Part shown: positions 26,171 through 34,387 of the stretch, in pieces
Layout: the number at the start of each line of letters is the position of its first letter
How positions within the stretch are numbered: position 1 is the first letter of the stretch
Assembly: GCA_029938115.1 (NCBI GenBank)
Contig: JAPYOP010000010.1
Span: forward strand, 6,541-41,686
Direction of reading: 5' to 3'
DNA from: Colwellia sp.
GTDB lineage: Bacteria > Pseudomonadota > Gammaproteobacteria > Enterobacterales > Alteromonadaceae
Length of the DNA: 35,146 bases
Translations under genes and position numbers: made by a program
Notes under the pieces: generated by a model
What the model saw: only the letters and a program-made list of their open reading frames with translations
The model's database searches: none
Told to the model about the DNA's origin: nothing

Positions 26171-26236
26171 GTCGAGGCAAGTATCGACCTACAAAGTAAT
26201 TCAATGTAGGTCGGCACGAGTGCAACAAGACCCGAC
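26171..26236. repeat. REP-like compound repeat between leuC and leuD
   Basis: CGACCTACA (26185-26193) and TGTAGGTCG (26205-26213) form a perfect inverted pair over an 11-base spacer. Two outer small stems are possible: GTCG 26171-26174 with CGAC 26185-26188, and GTCGG 26210-26214 with CCGAC 26232-26236. It occupies most of the 109-base gap and may affect the leuC/leuD mRNA ratio. Confidence 0.6.
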
Positions 26237-26266
26237 ACAGAATATAAAATTATAAAGAGAATTATC

Positions 26267-26878
26267 ATGGAAAAATTTACCACACATACTGGCTTAGTTG
26301 TGCCATTAGATATCGCCAATGTCGATACCGATCAAATCATCCCGAAGCAATTTTTACAAAAAACTGAGCGTGTTGGTTTTGGTGTTCATTTATTTCACGA
26401 TAGTCGTTATTTAGATCATAGCGGTAAAGAGCCAAACCCTGAGTTTATTTTAAATGTACCAGCATACCAAGGTGCTAGTATTTTATTAGCCCGCGAAAAT
26501 TTTGGTTGTGGTTCCAGTCGAGAACATGCTCCTTGGGCTTTAGAAGAATACGGTTTCAAAGCAGTGATTGCGCCAAGCTTTGCTGATATTTTTTACGGTA
26601 ATTGCATCAATATTGGTTTATTACCCATTAAATTAAGCGAAGACGAAATTGAGCAATTATTCGCTCAAGCGGATGGTGCAAAGCTTAACCTTACTGTTGA
26701 TTTACCTAACAGCAACGTTAGCTTTACCAACGCTAAAGGTGAGCAAATTATATTTAATTTTAGCTTAAGTAAATTTCAAAAATACAGCTTAGAAAATGGC
26801 GTAGATAGTGTTGGTTGGACTTTAGGTAAGCTTGAAAAAATTGAAGCTTTTGAAGCAAAAATGCCAACTTGGCAATAA
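26267..26878 (+). CDS. leuD: 3-isopropylmalate dehydratase, small subunit
   Basis: 203 residues, partner of LeuC. Family motifs are [54 protein letters not shown] (substrate-binding loop), and [17 protein letters not shown]. Length matches E. coli LeuD (201). The start is preceded by AAAGAGAA. Last gene of the leu operon; a hairpin-rich non-coding stretch of 272 bases follows. Confidence 0.97.
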   Translation: MEKFTTHTGLVVPLDIANVDTDQIIPKQFLQKTERVGFGVHLFHDSRYLDHSGKEPNPEFILNVPAYQGASILLARENFGCGSSREHAPWALEEYGFKAVIAPSFADIFYGNCINIGLLPIKLSEDEIEQLFAQADGAKLNLTVDLPNSNVSFTNAKGEQIIFNFSLSKFQKYSLENGVDSVGWTLGKLEKIEAFEAKMPTWQ

Positions 26879-26950
26879 AAAGAAGTTGCGATACAAATAG
26901 TACCATTTTCTCGCGCTTCGACTGCTCGTATTTCGCGCTCAGATGAACCG

Positions 26951-27010
26951 TAATAGGCTCAGCGATGCTCAACACTTGTTGTGCCTCGTTTCACTCATGA
27001 CAGCCTATTA
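26951..27010. repeat. Inverted repeat downstream of leuD
   Basis: TAATAGGCT (26951-26959) and AGCCTATTA (27002-27010) are perfect 9-base arms. They enclose 42 bases with a nested CAACA/TGTTG pair. The preceding 26909-26942 holds a repeated TCGCGCT. It has no coding content and may be a small interspersed element. Confidence 0.45.
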
Positions 27011-27020
27011 TTGACCAACT

Positions 27021-27059
27021 AGTCACTTCAATAAGTTAACATAACTTCTTGAAGTGATT
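27021..27059. terminator. Long hairpin, probable end of the leu transcript
   Basis: CACTTCAA-T-AAGTT (27024-27037) pairs with AACTT-C-TTGAAGTG (27043-27056) around a 5-base loop, with one internal mismatch and three further outer pairs. A T-rich stretch (TTATTTTAT) follows. The stem is A/T-rich, so termination strength is uncertain. Confidence 0.5.
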
Positions 27060-27150
27060 ATTTTATCGAAATAAACCTTCCTCACTAATTATGAAACCTC
27101 AAACAGCATACAATAGAATTACAAATATAAAATGATTAAGAGAAAAGTTA

Positions 27151-27564
27151 ATGGAAAACTATAACATCTCATTGGCAAGTCCTACCGCTGAAGAATTCAT
27201 TCAATTACGAGTAAAAATCGGTTGGGGTGAAACCGAACTAGCCATGGCAAAAAACTCGCTTAAACATTCTTTATTTCACGTCACTATTTATGCTCAGTCA
27301 CAACTTGTTGCCATGGGTCGCCTAGTGGGTGATGGTGCTATGTACTTTTATATTCAAGATGTTATCGTCAACCCATCGCATCAAGGCCAAGGACTTGGCA
27401 AAGTAGTAATGGATCATATTGAAAAGTTTCTATCGAAAAATGCAAACAAAGGAGCAACTATTGGATTACTTGCCGCACAAGGTAAGGAAGGTTTTTATAA
27501 AACTTGGGGTTATCTTGAAAGAACCGGTACACCTTTAGGAAAAGGAATGTGCAAATTCATCTAA
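27151..27564 (+). CDS. GNAT family N-acetyltransferase
   Basis: 137 residues, a single acetyl-CoA-dependent GNAT domain. The acetyl-CoA pyrophosphate-binding loop is in IQDVIVNPSHQGQGLGKVVM (Q-x-x-G-x-G). AAQGKEGFYKTWGYLERTG is the usual motif B, with the Tyr of FYKTWGY. The substrate cannot be deduced; small single-domain GNATs acetylate amines, antibiotics or protein termini. AGAGAA precedes the ATG. It stands alone between the leu operon and the HxlR gene. Confidence 0.88.
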   Translation: MENYNISLASPTAEEFIQLRVKIGWGETELAMAKNSLKHSLFHVTIYAQSQLVAMGRLVGDGAMYFYIQDVIVNPSHQGQGLGKVVMDHIEKFLSKNANKGATIGLLAAQGKEGFYKTWGYLERTGTPLGKGMCKFI

Positions 27565-27657
27565 GCAAGTCCTTTGCTCAAACTAATGCATGCTCAGATT
27601 ATAAACCATAGCAACACCGCTACAAATAGTGTAGCATGCCTTTTTGTTTTATAAAGA

Positions 27658-28002
27658 ATGAATATGGCAATTCCCGTACCTGGCTCCCAAGTTAGAGGCT
27701 CTACAACAGGTAAGCCCATCATGGCACTGCTCGATTTACTCGGTAGAACATGGGCACTGGGAATAGTTTGGAACCTACAGCAAGGGCCCGCAACGTTTCG
27801 CCAGTTACAGCTGCGCTGTGAACAAATATCACCAACCTTATTAAATAGTCGCTTGAAAGAGCTTAAAATATTGCAGTTGGTTGATATGCAAGATTCTGGT
27901 TATCAGTTAACTCAACAAGGCATGGAGTTAATCACCATCATATTGCCGTTAGGTGATTGGTCACAAAACTGGGCAAAACATATATTGAAGGAAGAAAACT
28001 GA
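27658..28002 (+). CDS. HxlR-family winged-helix transcriptional regulator
   Basis: 114 residues. GKPIMALLDLLGRTWALGIV, GPATFRQLQLRCEQISPTLL, NSRLKELKILQLVD and GYQLTQQGMELITIILPLGD follow the HxlR pattern closely (wHTH with wing, then C-terminal dimer helix). A single Cys (Cys54) lies in the recognition-helix region, not at the N-terminal position used by redox-sensing HypR/YodB. The start may be the ATG at 27658 or 27664. Its TGA overlaps the nudC ATG by one base, so it is expected to regulate, or at least be co-expressed with, nudC. The ligand is unknown. Confidence 0.9.
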   Translation: MNMAIPVPGSQVRGSTTGKPIMALLDLLGRTWALGIVWNLQQGPATFRQLQLRCEQISPTLLNSRLKELKILQLVDMQDSGYQLTQQGMELITIILPLGDWSQNWAKHILKEEN

Positions 28003-28994
28003 TGACATTCGCTTATAGTCAAATGCCACTTGATAGATGCAGTAATAATCGTAGAAACATGACTTGGCTAAAGCGTGAGTTTAATAAACAAGATACCTTA
28101 TTTTGCTTAATAAATGATGGTCAGTGCTTTTTTAAGCTTGATGAAATAACACCGCTTTGGTTGAGCAAAGTGCAGCTACAAACATTGAATGTCGATCAGT
28201 GCATTTTTCTAGGTAAAAGCGAGCATGGCGCTATTTTTGCTATAGATCAGAATAAATTAAGGTTTTCTAACCAAGAAGAATTATTAACACAAGGGCAATG
28301 GTTATCGTTAAGGCAAAATACGGCTTTGCTTAATGCATTTGATGCCGGAGTTTTGGCTTTAGCTAAGGGACTGGTTCATTGGCATAAAAGTCATCAGTTT
28401 TGTGGTCAATGTGGCAATTTAAATCGTTCAACTGAAGCAGGACATGCTAGAAAGTGCACAGAGTGTCGAAATATGACCTTTCCGCGCACTGACCCTGCGG
28501 TAATCATGTTAGTTGAAAAAATGTTTAGCGATGGTGTGCCTCGTTGCCTACTTGGCAGACAAGCAAACTGGCCTGATGGCGTCTATTCAACCTTAGCGGG
28601 TTTTGTTGACCCCGGCGAAACACTTGAAGCGGCAGTTATGAGAGAAGTCGCTGAAGAAACAGCGATAACAGCAGAAAAACCCACATATATTGCTTCCCAG
28701 CCTTGGCCATTTCCCGCCTCTATTATGCTGGGTTTTATTGCCCAAGCAAGCTCAGAAAAAATTGATACCAGACAAGATAGTCTCGAAAATGCCCAATGGT
28801 TCTCACGAGAGCAACTTACTAACTTTGCCGTTAATCATACGGTGATTAACACTGAGGCTGAACAAAGCAAACTCGCTGAAAATGGCACTCAAATCTCATC
28901 GCAAAATTCACCTCAATATAAAATGAGTAGCAGTGACTCTATTTCTTCTTATTTAATTACTGCTTGGCTAAATAAAGCGATAGGAAAATATTAA
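28002..28994 (+). CDS. nudC: NAD+ diphosphatase / NAD-cap RNA hydrolase NudC
   Basis: 330 residues from the ATG at 28002, which shares its A with the HxlR TGA and has AAGGAAG upstream; the frame extends earlier but overlaps the regulator. The zinc ribbon has CGQCG (Cys134, Cys137) and CTEC (about 152-155). RTDPAVIMLV follows, then the Nudix box GFVDPGETLEAAVMREVAEE (about 200-219), then SQPWPFPASIMLGF, the NudC-specific SQPWPFPxS motif. It cleaves NAD(H) to NMN and AMP and removes NAD caps from RNA. The C-terminus carries a Ser-rich insert (about 285-310) of unknown role. Confidence 0.96.
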   Translation: MTFAYSQMPLDRCSNNRRNMTWLKREFNKQDTLFCLINDGQCFFKLDEITPLWLSKVQLQTLNVDQCIFLGKSEHGAIFAIDQNKLRFSNQEELLTQGQWLSLRQNTALLNAFDAGVLALAKGLVHWHKSHQFCGQCGNLNRSTEAGHARKCTECRNMTFPRTDPAVIMLVEKMFSDGVPRCLLGRQANWPDGVYSTLAGFVDPGETLEAAVMREVAEETAITAEKPTYIASQPWPFPASIMLGFIAQASSEKIDTRQDSLENAQWFSREQLTNFAVNHTVINTEAEQSKLAENGTQISSQNSPQYKMSSSDSISSYLITAWLNKAIGKY

Positions 28995-29005
28995 CGATAA
29001 GCTAT

Positions 29006-29554
29006 TTAATTCTGATCATATACATGGTCCATAATCGACTCGAAAGAATCAGGATGAATATTACCAATAATATTAACAAAGACAGCTTCATCATCAGAAA
29101 GCGATAACACCACTAAACCGTCGATAACATCACCGTTCGATTTAATAAACATAATAGAGTAGTCAGTTGATTCATCATCATTCACTCGAATAATATTTTG
29201 CCAACCACCTGCGCGTAAATTTGCTTCTGTATCAGAAAATTTATCTTTAAAGATTTCACTATTCTCCTCAAATTTATAAACACTAATACGAACGCCATCA
29301 ACATCACTTAACAAGGCATCGATTGTAGGGTCTTCATCGGTATCAATAATCCAGCGCGCAGTGCCTATTGATAAAGGACCTAATGATAAGTTTACCTTGC
29401 TGTCAGCTTGCCACCAATAGGGAGATTCTATCTCCGCATAACCGGCATGATTATGGAGCCCTCCGGCAGTAATACCGCATCCAGTTAGGAGGAAACTTGC
29501 GGATATAACGAATAATAACAGTGTTTTTTTTAATAAAGCATTGATTAATTTCAT
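29006..29554 (-). CDS. DUF4252 lipoprotein
   Basis: 182 residues. The signal peptide ends in the lipobox LTGC (Cys25), so it should be anchored to the envelope. The body, with VNLSLGPLSIGTARWII, DGVRISVYKFEEN, GWQNIIRVND and the C-terminal VFVNIIGNIHPDSFESI, follows the DUF4252 pattern and parallels the upstream paralogue. It lies 10 bases downstream of that paralogue and is the last gene of the sigma/anti-sigma operon. Convergent with nudC. Function unknown. Confidence 0.82.
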   Translation of the reverse strand: MKLINALLKKTLLLFVISASFLLTGCGITAGGLHNHAGYAEIESPYWWQADSKVNLSLGPLSIGTARWIIDTDEDPTIDALLSDVDGVRISVYKFEENSEIFKDKFSDTEANLRAGGWQNIIRVNDDESTDYSIMFIKSNGDVIDGLVVLSLSDDEAVFVNIIGNIHPDSFESIMDHVYDQN

Positions 29555-29564
29555 GAATCGCTCC

Positions 29565-30107
29565 TTACTTTAGACCAACATCAATGTTTAAAGATTCAGT
29601 TACTTTATTAATTTGAGCAGGATCAATTTCACCAACAATATTTATAAACACAGCTTCTCGACCTTTTCTTCCATCTTTGCTATTAATTACCATAACAACT
29701 AAGCCGTCCATAACATCATCAGTGATTTTTGTGAATATTCGAACTTTTTCTTCGTCTTCATTCACTGACACAATAGGTAGCCAGTTTTTAGCTTTAATAT
29801 CTTTACTAACATTAGCAATTAAGTCTAATGCTGGTTGGTCATTGTCTGTCATATTATAAATTTGCACTCTCACGGCTTTTAGCTTGCTAATTAATTGAGA
29901 CGCTTCCGGATCAGACATATTGATTTTGCTAATAAAACCTAACATAGTTTTATTTAAATTCACCATTACTTTCGGCTCACCGTAAACTAAGTCAAGCTTT
30001 GCAAAATCCACATAACCACGCTCTTGAGTAATATCAATAGCAAAAGCTGTATCACTCATAAATAATGATGAACTGAAGAAAATAAGCGCTAATAATAAAT
30101 TTTTCAT
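29565..30107 (-). CDS. DUF4252 periplasmic protein
   Basis: 180 residues with a Sec signal peptide (cleavage probably after AFA, residue 23). VRVQIYNMTD, NWLPIVSVNEDEEKVRIF, DGLVVMVINSKDGR and EAVFINIVGEIDPAQINKV match the DUF4252 pattern and line up with the lipoprotein paralogue. Its ATG overlaps the anti-sigma stop by 4 bases (ATGA-type coupling). DUF4252 genes are commonly found beside ECF sigma factors; the role, perhaps sensing or responding to envelope damage, is inferred from that context. Confidence 0.82.
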   Translation of the reverse strand: MKNLLLALIFFSSSLFMSDTAFAIDITQERGYVDFAKLDLVYGEPKVMVNLNKTMLGFISKINMSDPEASQLISKLKAVRVQIYNMTDNDQPALDLIANVSKDIKAKNWLPIVSVNEDEEKVRIFTKITDDVMDGLVVMVINSKDGRKGREAVFINIVGEIDPAQINKVTESLNIDVGLK

Positions 30108-30643
30108 GATGTTTCCTTAAAATGGTTAAGTGGTTTCAACAAACTTCTATTAAGTGGTTGCTGAATATTTTCATTAAATATTTGTTCAATTTGATGTGCA
30201 GATTTATTCTTAGCCAACGAAATATATTGCAGCGCAATGACTAGTTCGTGCTGAGCTTGTTTTACTTCCGCCAATGTTGGCTGCTCGTTTACTGGAACGC
30301 TGGATATATAACTATTGAACAAAACAACAGCCGTCATTGTTGCCGCTATGGCAGTGATTTTTTGCCAAGTAGGCTTTAGTTTCATAAAAAACACATTGCT
30401 AGGCGCTTTTTTCTTACTTATGAATTGAAGTTTATCCGTTAAGTTTTTAGGTATTGGTTGCAAGCCAATTTCTATCATATTTTCTTCAATATGTAATGCT
30501 AGTTCTATATCAGCTATATCGCTTTCACTACTCAGTTCACCATTGACTGACAAAACACGAGCTAACACTTGGTTGTCTAGTGATACATCACTATTATCTA
30601 AAAAATCATTTAATGGCTTCTGCCATGATTTGTCATCATTCAT
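30104..30643 (-). CDS. Putative anti-sigma factor, single-pass membrane protein
   Basis: 179 residues: about 90 N-terminal acidic cytosolic residues, one transmembrane helix (WQKITAIAATMTAVVLFNSY, about 89-108) and a 70-residue periplasmic tail. This is the usual topology of membrane-bound ECF anti-sigma factors. No zinc-binding HxxxCxxC motif is seen, so it is not a standard ZAS-type protein. The call rests mainly on topology and its 8-base overlap with the sigma gene upstream. Confidence 0.72.
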   Translation of the reverse strand: MNDDKSWQKPLNDFLDNSDVSLDNQVLARVLSVNGELSSESDIADIELALHIEENMIEIGLQPIPKNLTDKLQFISKKKAPSNVFFMKLKPTWQKITAIAATMTAVVLFNSYISSVPVNEQPTLAEVKQAQHELVIALQYISLAKNKSAHQIEQIFNENIQQPLNRSLLKPLNHFKETS

Positions 30644-31133
30644 GAATATACTCCTTCAATAAGCTTCTCAATTCGCGTCGTGCTCGATGCAAATATACTT
30701 TGACTTGGCTGGTGGTTAAGTTAAGTGATTTGGCGGCAGTATTTTGGTTATGTTGTTGAACGTCACAGAGCATTATCAACGAGCTATAAGGTTCTTTTAA
30801 ACAAGAAATAGCATTACTTAGCCAACTGCTAAGTTGTTGATGCTGTAAATTGCCTGCCGGCTCTTGATGGTTTTGTGTTATTTGATGTATCTCTTCAACC
30901 GGACTGAATTCCTTGCGTTTACGCAATTTATCAATGCACGCGTTGCGGGTTACTGCTGAAAGCCAAGCAGACATTCTTTCAGCATCAACTTGATCAAAGC
31001 TATTCCATAAGCGAGTAAAAACATCTTGAGTAATATCTTCCGCTTCATGCTTGTCACGTAAAATATATAAGGCTAACGAATAAATCCGTTGCTGATGCTC
31101 TTCAAGTATTTTATTAAATTTATTTTCTTTCAT
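30636..31133 (-). CDS. ECF-type RNA polymerase sigma factor
   Basis: 165 residues with sigma region 2 (YSLALYILRDKHEAEDITQD, then VFTRLWNSFD) and region 4 (SLIMLCDVQQHNQNTAAKSL, then TTSQVKVYLHRARREL), and no region 3, as in ECF sigma factors. The linker SAWLSAVTRNACIDKLRKRK is typical. It heads an operon with its anti-sigma factor and two DUF4252 proteins. No ribosome binding site precedes the ATG, and an ECF-type promoter ends about 10 bases upstream, so the message may be leaderless. Confidence 0.92.
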   Translation of the reverse strand: MKENKFNKILEEHQQRIYSLALYILRDKHEAEDITQDVFTRLWNSFDQVDAERMSAWLSAVTRNACIDKLRKRKEFSPVEEIHQITQNHQEPAGNLQHQQLSSWLSNAISCLKEPYSSLIMLCDVQQHNQNTAAKSLNLTTSQVKVYLHRARRELRSLLKEYIHE

Positions 31134-31142
31134 AATTATAAC

Positions 31143-31168
31143 TACGCATTACTTTGTGAAAGGTTACA
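31143..31168 (-). promoter_or_regulatory. ECF-type promoter, probable autoregulation
   Basis: On the minus strand TGTAACC (31168-31162) and CGTA (31146-31143) are separated so that TGTAAC-N16-CGTA results. This has the AAC -35 and CGT -10 features of ECF promoters. The start would lie within a few bases of the ATG. Confidence 0.5.
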
Positions 31169-31246
31169 AATTAATTTAATTTTTTCTAATATTATTTCTA
31201 AGCCGAGATATTTAAGTCACATGATTCAAATGGTCTAATCTAACAA

Positions 31247-32818
31247 TCACCAATTGGTTAACGCTGGTAAACTGAATATTTCACCACGATAAGTCAATAC
31301 AACTTGTTGCGGCAAAATTTGATCAATAATCACGCCATTTGCTATGCTATCACCTTCATAACGATCTCGGCCATTTACGTTAACCCAACCTTCGCCACCT
31401 GAGGCATAAATATGTTGTTCAAAGCGTAAGCTTGGTACTCCTTCTTGTACCCAAGCAGGCATTTGAGTTAATGACTTTATTTGACCATCAACAGATTGAT
31501 TGAGATCAGACGCTTCAAAATTATTGGAGGAATCTTTTGTGTCATCAATAGCCGCTTGAAAACGTGCCAGTAAATCATCAGAAACACCATCAACCGCTTC
31601 TATTTGGTAATCATTTTTCTTAACTGTTAATGGCTCTGGTTTTGGTGCTTCATTAACTTGCTCGTTTTCCTTTTTGACTGCTATTTTAAGCTGCTCAGGT
31701 ATTTTTTTAGAAGGTTTTTCTTGTGCCTCACTACTAATAACTAACTGCTGTTCAGGTTCCTTTTTAACTTGTTTTGCTGGTGACTCTTTTGGTAACTCCT
31801 TTGCTAGCTCTTGCTCAATGATAGGCTGTGATACTTGCAGTGATTCTTCTTTTACCTGCAGTTCTACCTCTTTTGGCAACTCGTTACTCGCAACGTCTAT
31901 ATGCTGCCCTTGTCCTAACCAAAATCCAGAAAAAAGCATCAGTGCTAGAACGCTTGCCGCTATTGCTAGTTTGGCATTTTTTTGTTGCCACCAAGCGCTC
32001 TGTTCAAAGTCATCACCTAAAGCATGACTTGCGGCTTTATATACAATTTTCTTATCAATAACAGCATTATTACTATTGTAGGCTTCCATTAAGGCACTAT
32101 GGCAAATCAAATTAATAAGTCTTGGAATACCTTGAGATAATTTATGAATGGTCACTAAAGCGCTTTTATTAAAAAGTGCTCGGTGGCAATCAGCTACTGA
32201 TAATCGGTGCTTTATATACGCAACTAATTCTTGCTGATTTAAAGGCAATAAATGATATCGAGCGGTAATACGTTGTGCTAATTGTCGTAAATCTCGACGT
32301 TTCAATAATTGTTGTAATTCAGGTTGACCAATTAAAATGACTTGCAATAACTTTTTAGTATTAGTTTCTAAATTAGTGAGTAAACGAAGTTGCTCTAAAA
32401 CTTCAGCTTCTAGATGTTGAGCTTCATCTATGATCAATAATGTATCGATGTTATTTGCGTGATTTCTTAATAGTTTTTCAGAGATTTTATCTGTTAACGT
32501 TTTTAGTGTCGCTCCGGTTTTACGGTAACGAATTTTTAATTGATCACAAATAGTCGCCAGTAATTCTTGACTTGATAAGGTTGGATTTAAAATAAAAGCC
32601 AACTGCGTGCTTTCAGGTAAGTCTGCCATCAAGCATCGGCTTACTGTAGTTTTGCCCGTTCCAACTTCACCAGTAAGTAGCACAAAACCGCCTGAGCCGT
32701 CTAAACCATAGTTCAAATGCGTCAACGCCTCGCGATGCCTATCACTCATAAATAAGTATTTAGGATTAGGTGCGATGGAAAAAGGTGGTTCACTTAACGA
32801 AAAGAAATTTGTGTACAT
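31247..32818 (-). CDS. GspA-GspB fusion (ExeA/ExeB-like), type II secretion secretin assembly
   Basis: 523 residues from the ATG at 32818; the TTG nine codons upstream is less likely, since ExeA proteins begin MY-x-FF. Residues 1-270 are an ExeA-type AAA+ ATPase: Walker A GEVGTGKTT (50-58), Walker B TLLIIDEAQ (DE at 131-132), IGQPEL and the arginine-rich LRQLAQRITARYHLLPL. A transmembrane helix (284-303) and a Pro/Glu/Lys-rich periplasmic linker (about 315-430) follow. The end, from LRFEQHIYASGGEGWVNVNG through IIDQILPQQVVLTYRGEIF, matches the GspB C-terminal domain. ExeAB helps place the secretin in the outer membrane through the peptidoglycan. No other gsp gene is nearby. Confidence 0.85.
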   Translation of the reverse strand: MYTNFFSLSEPPFSIAPNPKYLFMSDRHREALTHLNYGLDGSGGFVLLTGEVGTGKTTVSRCLMADLPESTQLAFILNPTLSSQELLATICDQLKIRYRKTGATLKTLTDKISEKLLRNHANNIDTLLIIDEAQHLEAEVLEQLRLLTNLETNTKKLLQVILIGQPELQQLLKRRDLRQLAQRITARYHLLPLNQQELVAYIKHRLSVADCHRALFNKSALVTIHKLSQGIPRLINLICHSALMEAYNSNNAVIDKKIVYKAASHALGDDFEQSAWWQQKNAKLAIAASVLALMLFSGFWLGQGQHIDVASNELPKEVELQVKEESLQVSQPIIEQELAKELPKESPAKQVKKEPEQQLVISSEAQEKPSKKIPEQLKIAVKKENEQVNEAPKPEPLTVKKNDYQIEAVDGVSDDLLARFQAAIDDTKDSSNNFEASDLNQSVDGQIKSLTQMPAWVQEGVPSLRFEQHIYASGGEGWVNVNGRDRYEGDSIANGVIIDQILPQQVVLTYRGEIFSLPALTNW

Positions 32819-32937
32819 AAAAATGTTGCTGCAACTTAAAGACAATAATACGCTGATAAAATTAACCTGTTGGCGGAACTATGTCCACGAATATTGTGGT
32901 AAACTTTGCGTAATTATCTATTCATCTGAGTTGCTCT

Positions 32938-34266
32938 TTGACTACTAACACCACAACTAGCACAATTATATCAGAGCTTGATGTTTATCTTGTTGGTGGT
33001 GCAGTGCGAGATCAGCTACTAAATAGAGCCGTTAAAGATCATGACTATTTAGTGATTGGCGCAAGCGTTGATCAAATGCTGTCACTTGGTTTTAATCAAG
33101 TAGGTAAAGACTTCCCTGTTTTTTTACACCCTAAAACCAAACAAGAATATGCCCTAGCTCGCACTGAGCGTAAACAAGGTCAAGGTTATACTGGCTTTGC
33201 TTGTTATGCAGAGCCTGATGTTACTATTGAGCAAGACTTATTACGCCGCGATTTAACCGTAAATGCCATGGCAAAAAGCCTTGATGGGATAATTATTGAT
33301 CCCTACGGTGGTCAACAAGATCTTAAAAATAGGCTACTTCGCCATGTCAGCGATGCGTTTGTTGAAGACCCTCTTCGAGTATTACGTGTGGCACGTTTTG
33401 CCGCTCGCTATCACAGCTATGGTTTTACTATTGCTTCTGAAACACTTGAACTGATGACCAAAATCAGTGAAAGCGGCGAGTTATTAACATTAAGTGCTGA
33501 GCGAGTTTGGCAAGAAATGCAACGTGCTCTTTCTGAAGAGCTACGCTGTGAAGATGTTAATTCGATAGGAAAAGTTGAGCAGGCTAACCCTGAAATATTT
33601 TTCCAAGTATTACATCAGTGCCAAGCACTTAAAGCAATTTGGCCTGAATTAGACGCCTTATGGGGTGTGCCTAACCCAGCTCAATGGCATCCTGAAATTT
33701 GTAGCGGTGACCACAGTATGATGGTATTGCAACAAGCCGTTTTACTGACAAATAATAATGAAAATAAAACTGCGATTCGTTTTGCTGCTCTATGTCATGA
33801 TCTCGGCAAAGGATTAACAGCTAGTGAGCATTGGCCGAGCCATCGTGGCCATGAAAAGGCCGGACTTCCTTTAGTAGAAAAAATTTCTAAACAACTGAAA
33901 GTACCTACTTATTGCAAACAATTAGCCTTAAAAGTATGCGAACACCACTTGCATTGCCATAAAGCTTTTCAATTAAAACCTAGCACTTTATTAAGAATTT
34001 TTAATCAATTAGATGTTTGGCGTAAACCGAAAGAGTTTGATGATTTTCTTATTGCTTGTAAAAGTGATTTTCTTGGCCGGCTTGGCTTTGAAAATCGTCC
34101 ATACCCACAAGAACAATATTTAAAAGATGCCATGTTAGCGGCGAGTAATGTTAATGCTAAGATTTTTGTTGAACAAGGGCTACAAGGAGTTGCCATAAAA
34201 GAAGCCATGGCAAAAGAGCGCTTAAATGCTATAGCAAAAATTAAAAAACAATATCAAATAGATTAA
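32938..34266 (+). CDS. cca: CCA-adding tRNA nucleotidyltransferase with HD domain
   Basis: 442 residues. It adds or repairs the 3' CCA of tRNA. The head domain has VYLVGGAVRDQLLNR, KDHDYLVIGA, and RRDLTVNAMAKS. EDPLRVLRVARFAARY is the class II nucleotidyltransferase signature. The C-terminal HD phosphohydrolase domain has GDHSMMVLQQAVLL and FAALCHDLGKG with HRGHEKAG. The length matches E. coli Cca (412) plus about 13 extra N-terminal residues. The start is a TTG, the only in-frame candidate upstream of the LVGGAVRD motif. Divergent from the GspA-GspB fusion; in E. coli its neighbour is ygiM. Confidence 0.96.
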   Translation: MTTNTTTSTIISELDVYLVGGAVRDQLLNRAVKDHDYLVIGASVDQMLSLGFNQVGKDFPVFLHPKTKQEYALARTERKQGQGYTGFACYAEPDVTIEQDLLRRDLTVNAMAKSLDGIIIDPYGGQQDLKNRLLRHVSDAFVEDPLRVLRVARFAARYHSYGFTIASETLELMTKISESGELLTLSAERVWQEMQRALSEELRCEDVNSIGKVEQANPEIFFQVLHQCQALKAIWPELDALWGVPNPAQWHPEICSGDHSMMVLQQAVLLTNNNENKTAIRFAALCHDLGKGLTASEHWPSHRGHEKAGLPLVEKISKQLKVPTYCKQLALKVCEHHLHCHKAFQLKPSTLLRIFNQLDVWRKPKEFDDFLIACKSDFLGRLGFENRPYPQEQYLKDAMLAASNVNAKIFVEQGLQGVAIKEAMAKERLNAIAKIKKQYQID

Positions 34267-34301
34267 TCATTCCTTTTTCAAAAAACCTACTTATACAATT
34301 C

Positions 34302-34317
34302 GTAACTGAGCGGTTAC
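34302..34317. promoter_or_regulatory. Short dyad upstream of the hypothetical gene
   Basis: GTAAC (34302-34306) and GTTAC (34313-34317) form 5-base inverted arms with a 6-base spacer, about 70 bases before the 34388 start. It could be an operator; no factor is identified. Confidence 0.25.
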
Positions 34318-34387
34318 AAAGTTAAACAATTCCCTTTTTATCGTCAGCTAAAATAACAGCATAATTTAACGGTACAGAGTGATTAAC

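Noticed and set aside
31674..32061. Long plus-strand open frames opposite the GspA-GspB gene
   Set aside because: They are antisense to well-supported coding sequence, Cys/Ser-rich as expected for shadow frames, and have no independent support.
34294..34320. TTTGTAACC on the minus strand, identical to the -35 region of the ECF promoter at 31168
   Set aside because: No CGTA-like -10 at the right distance, and transcription would run antisense into cca.
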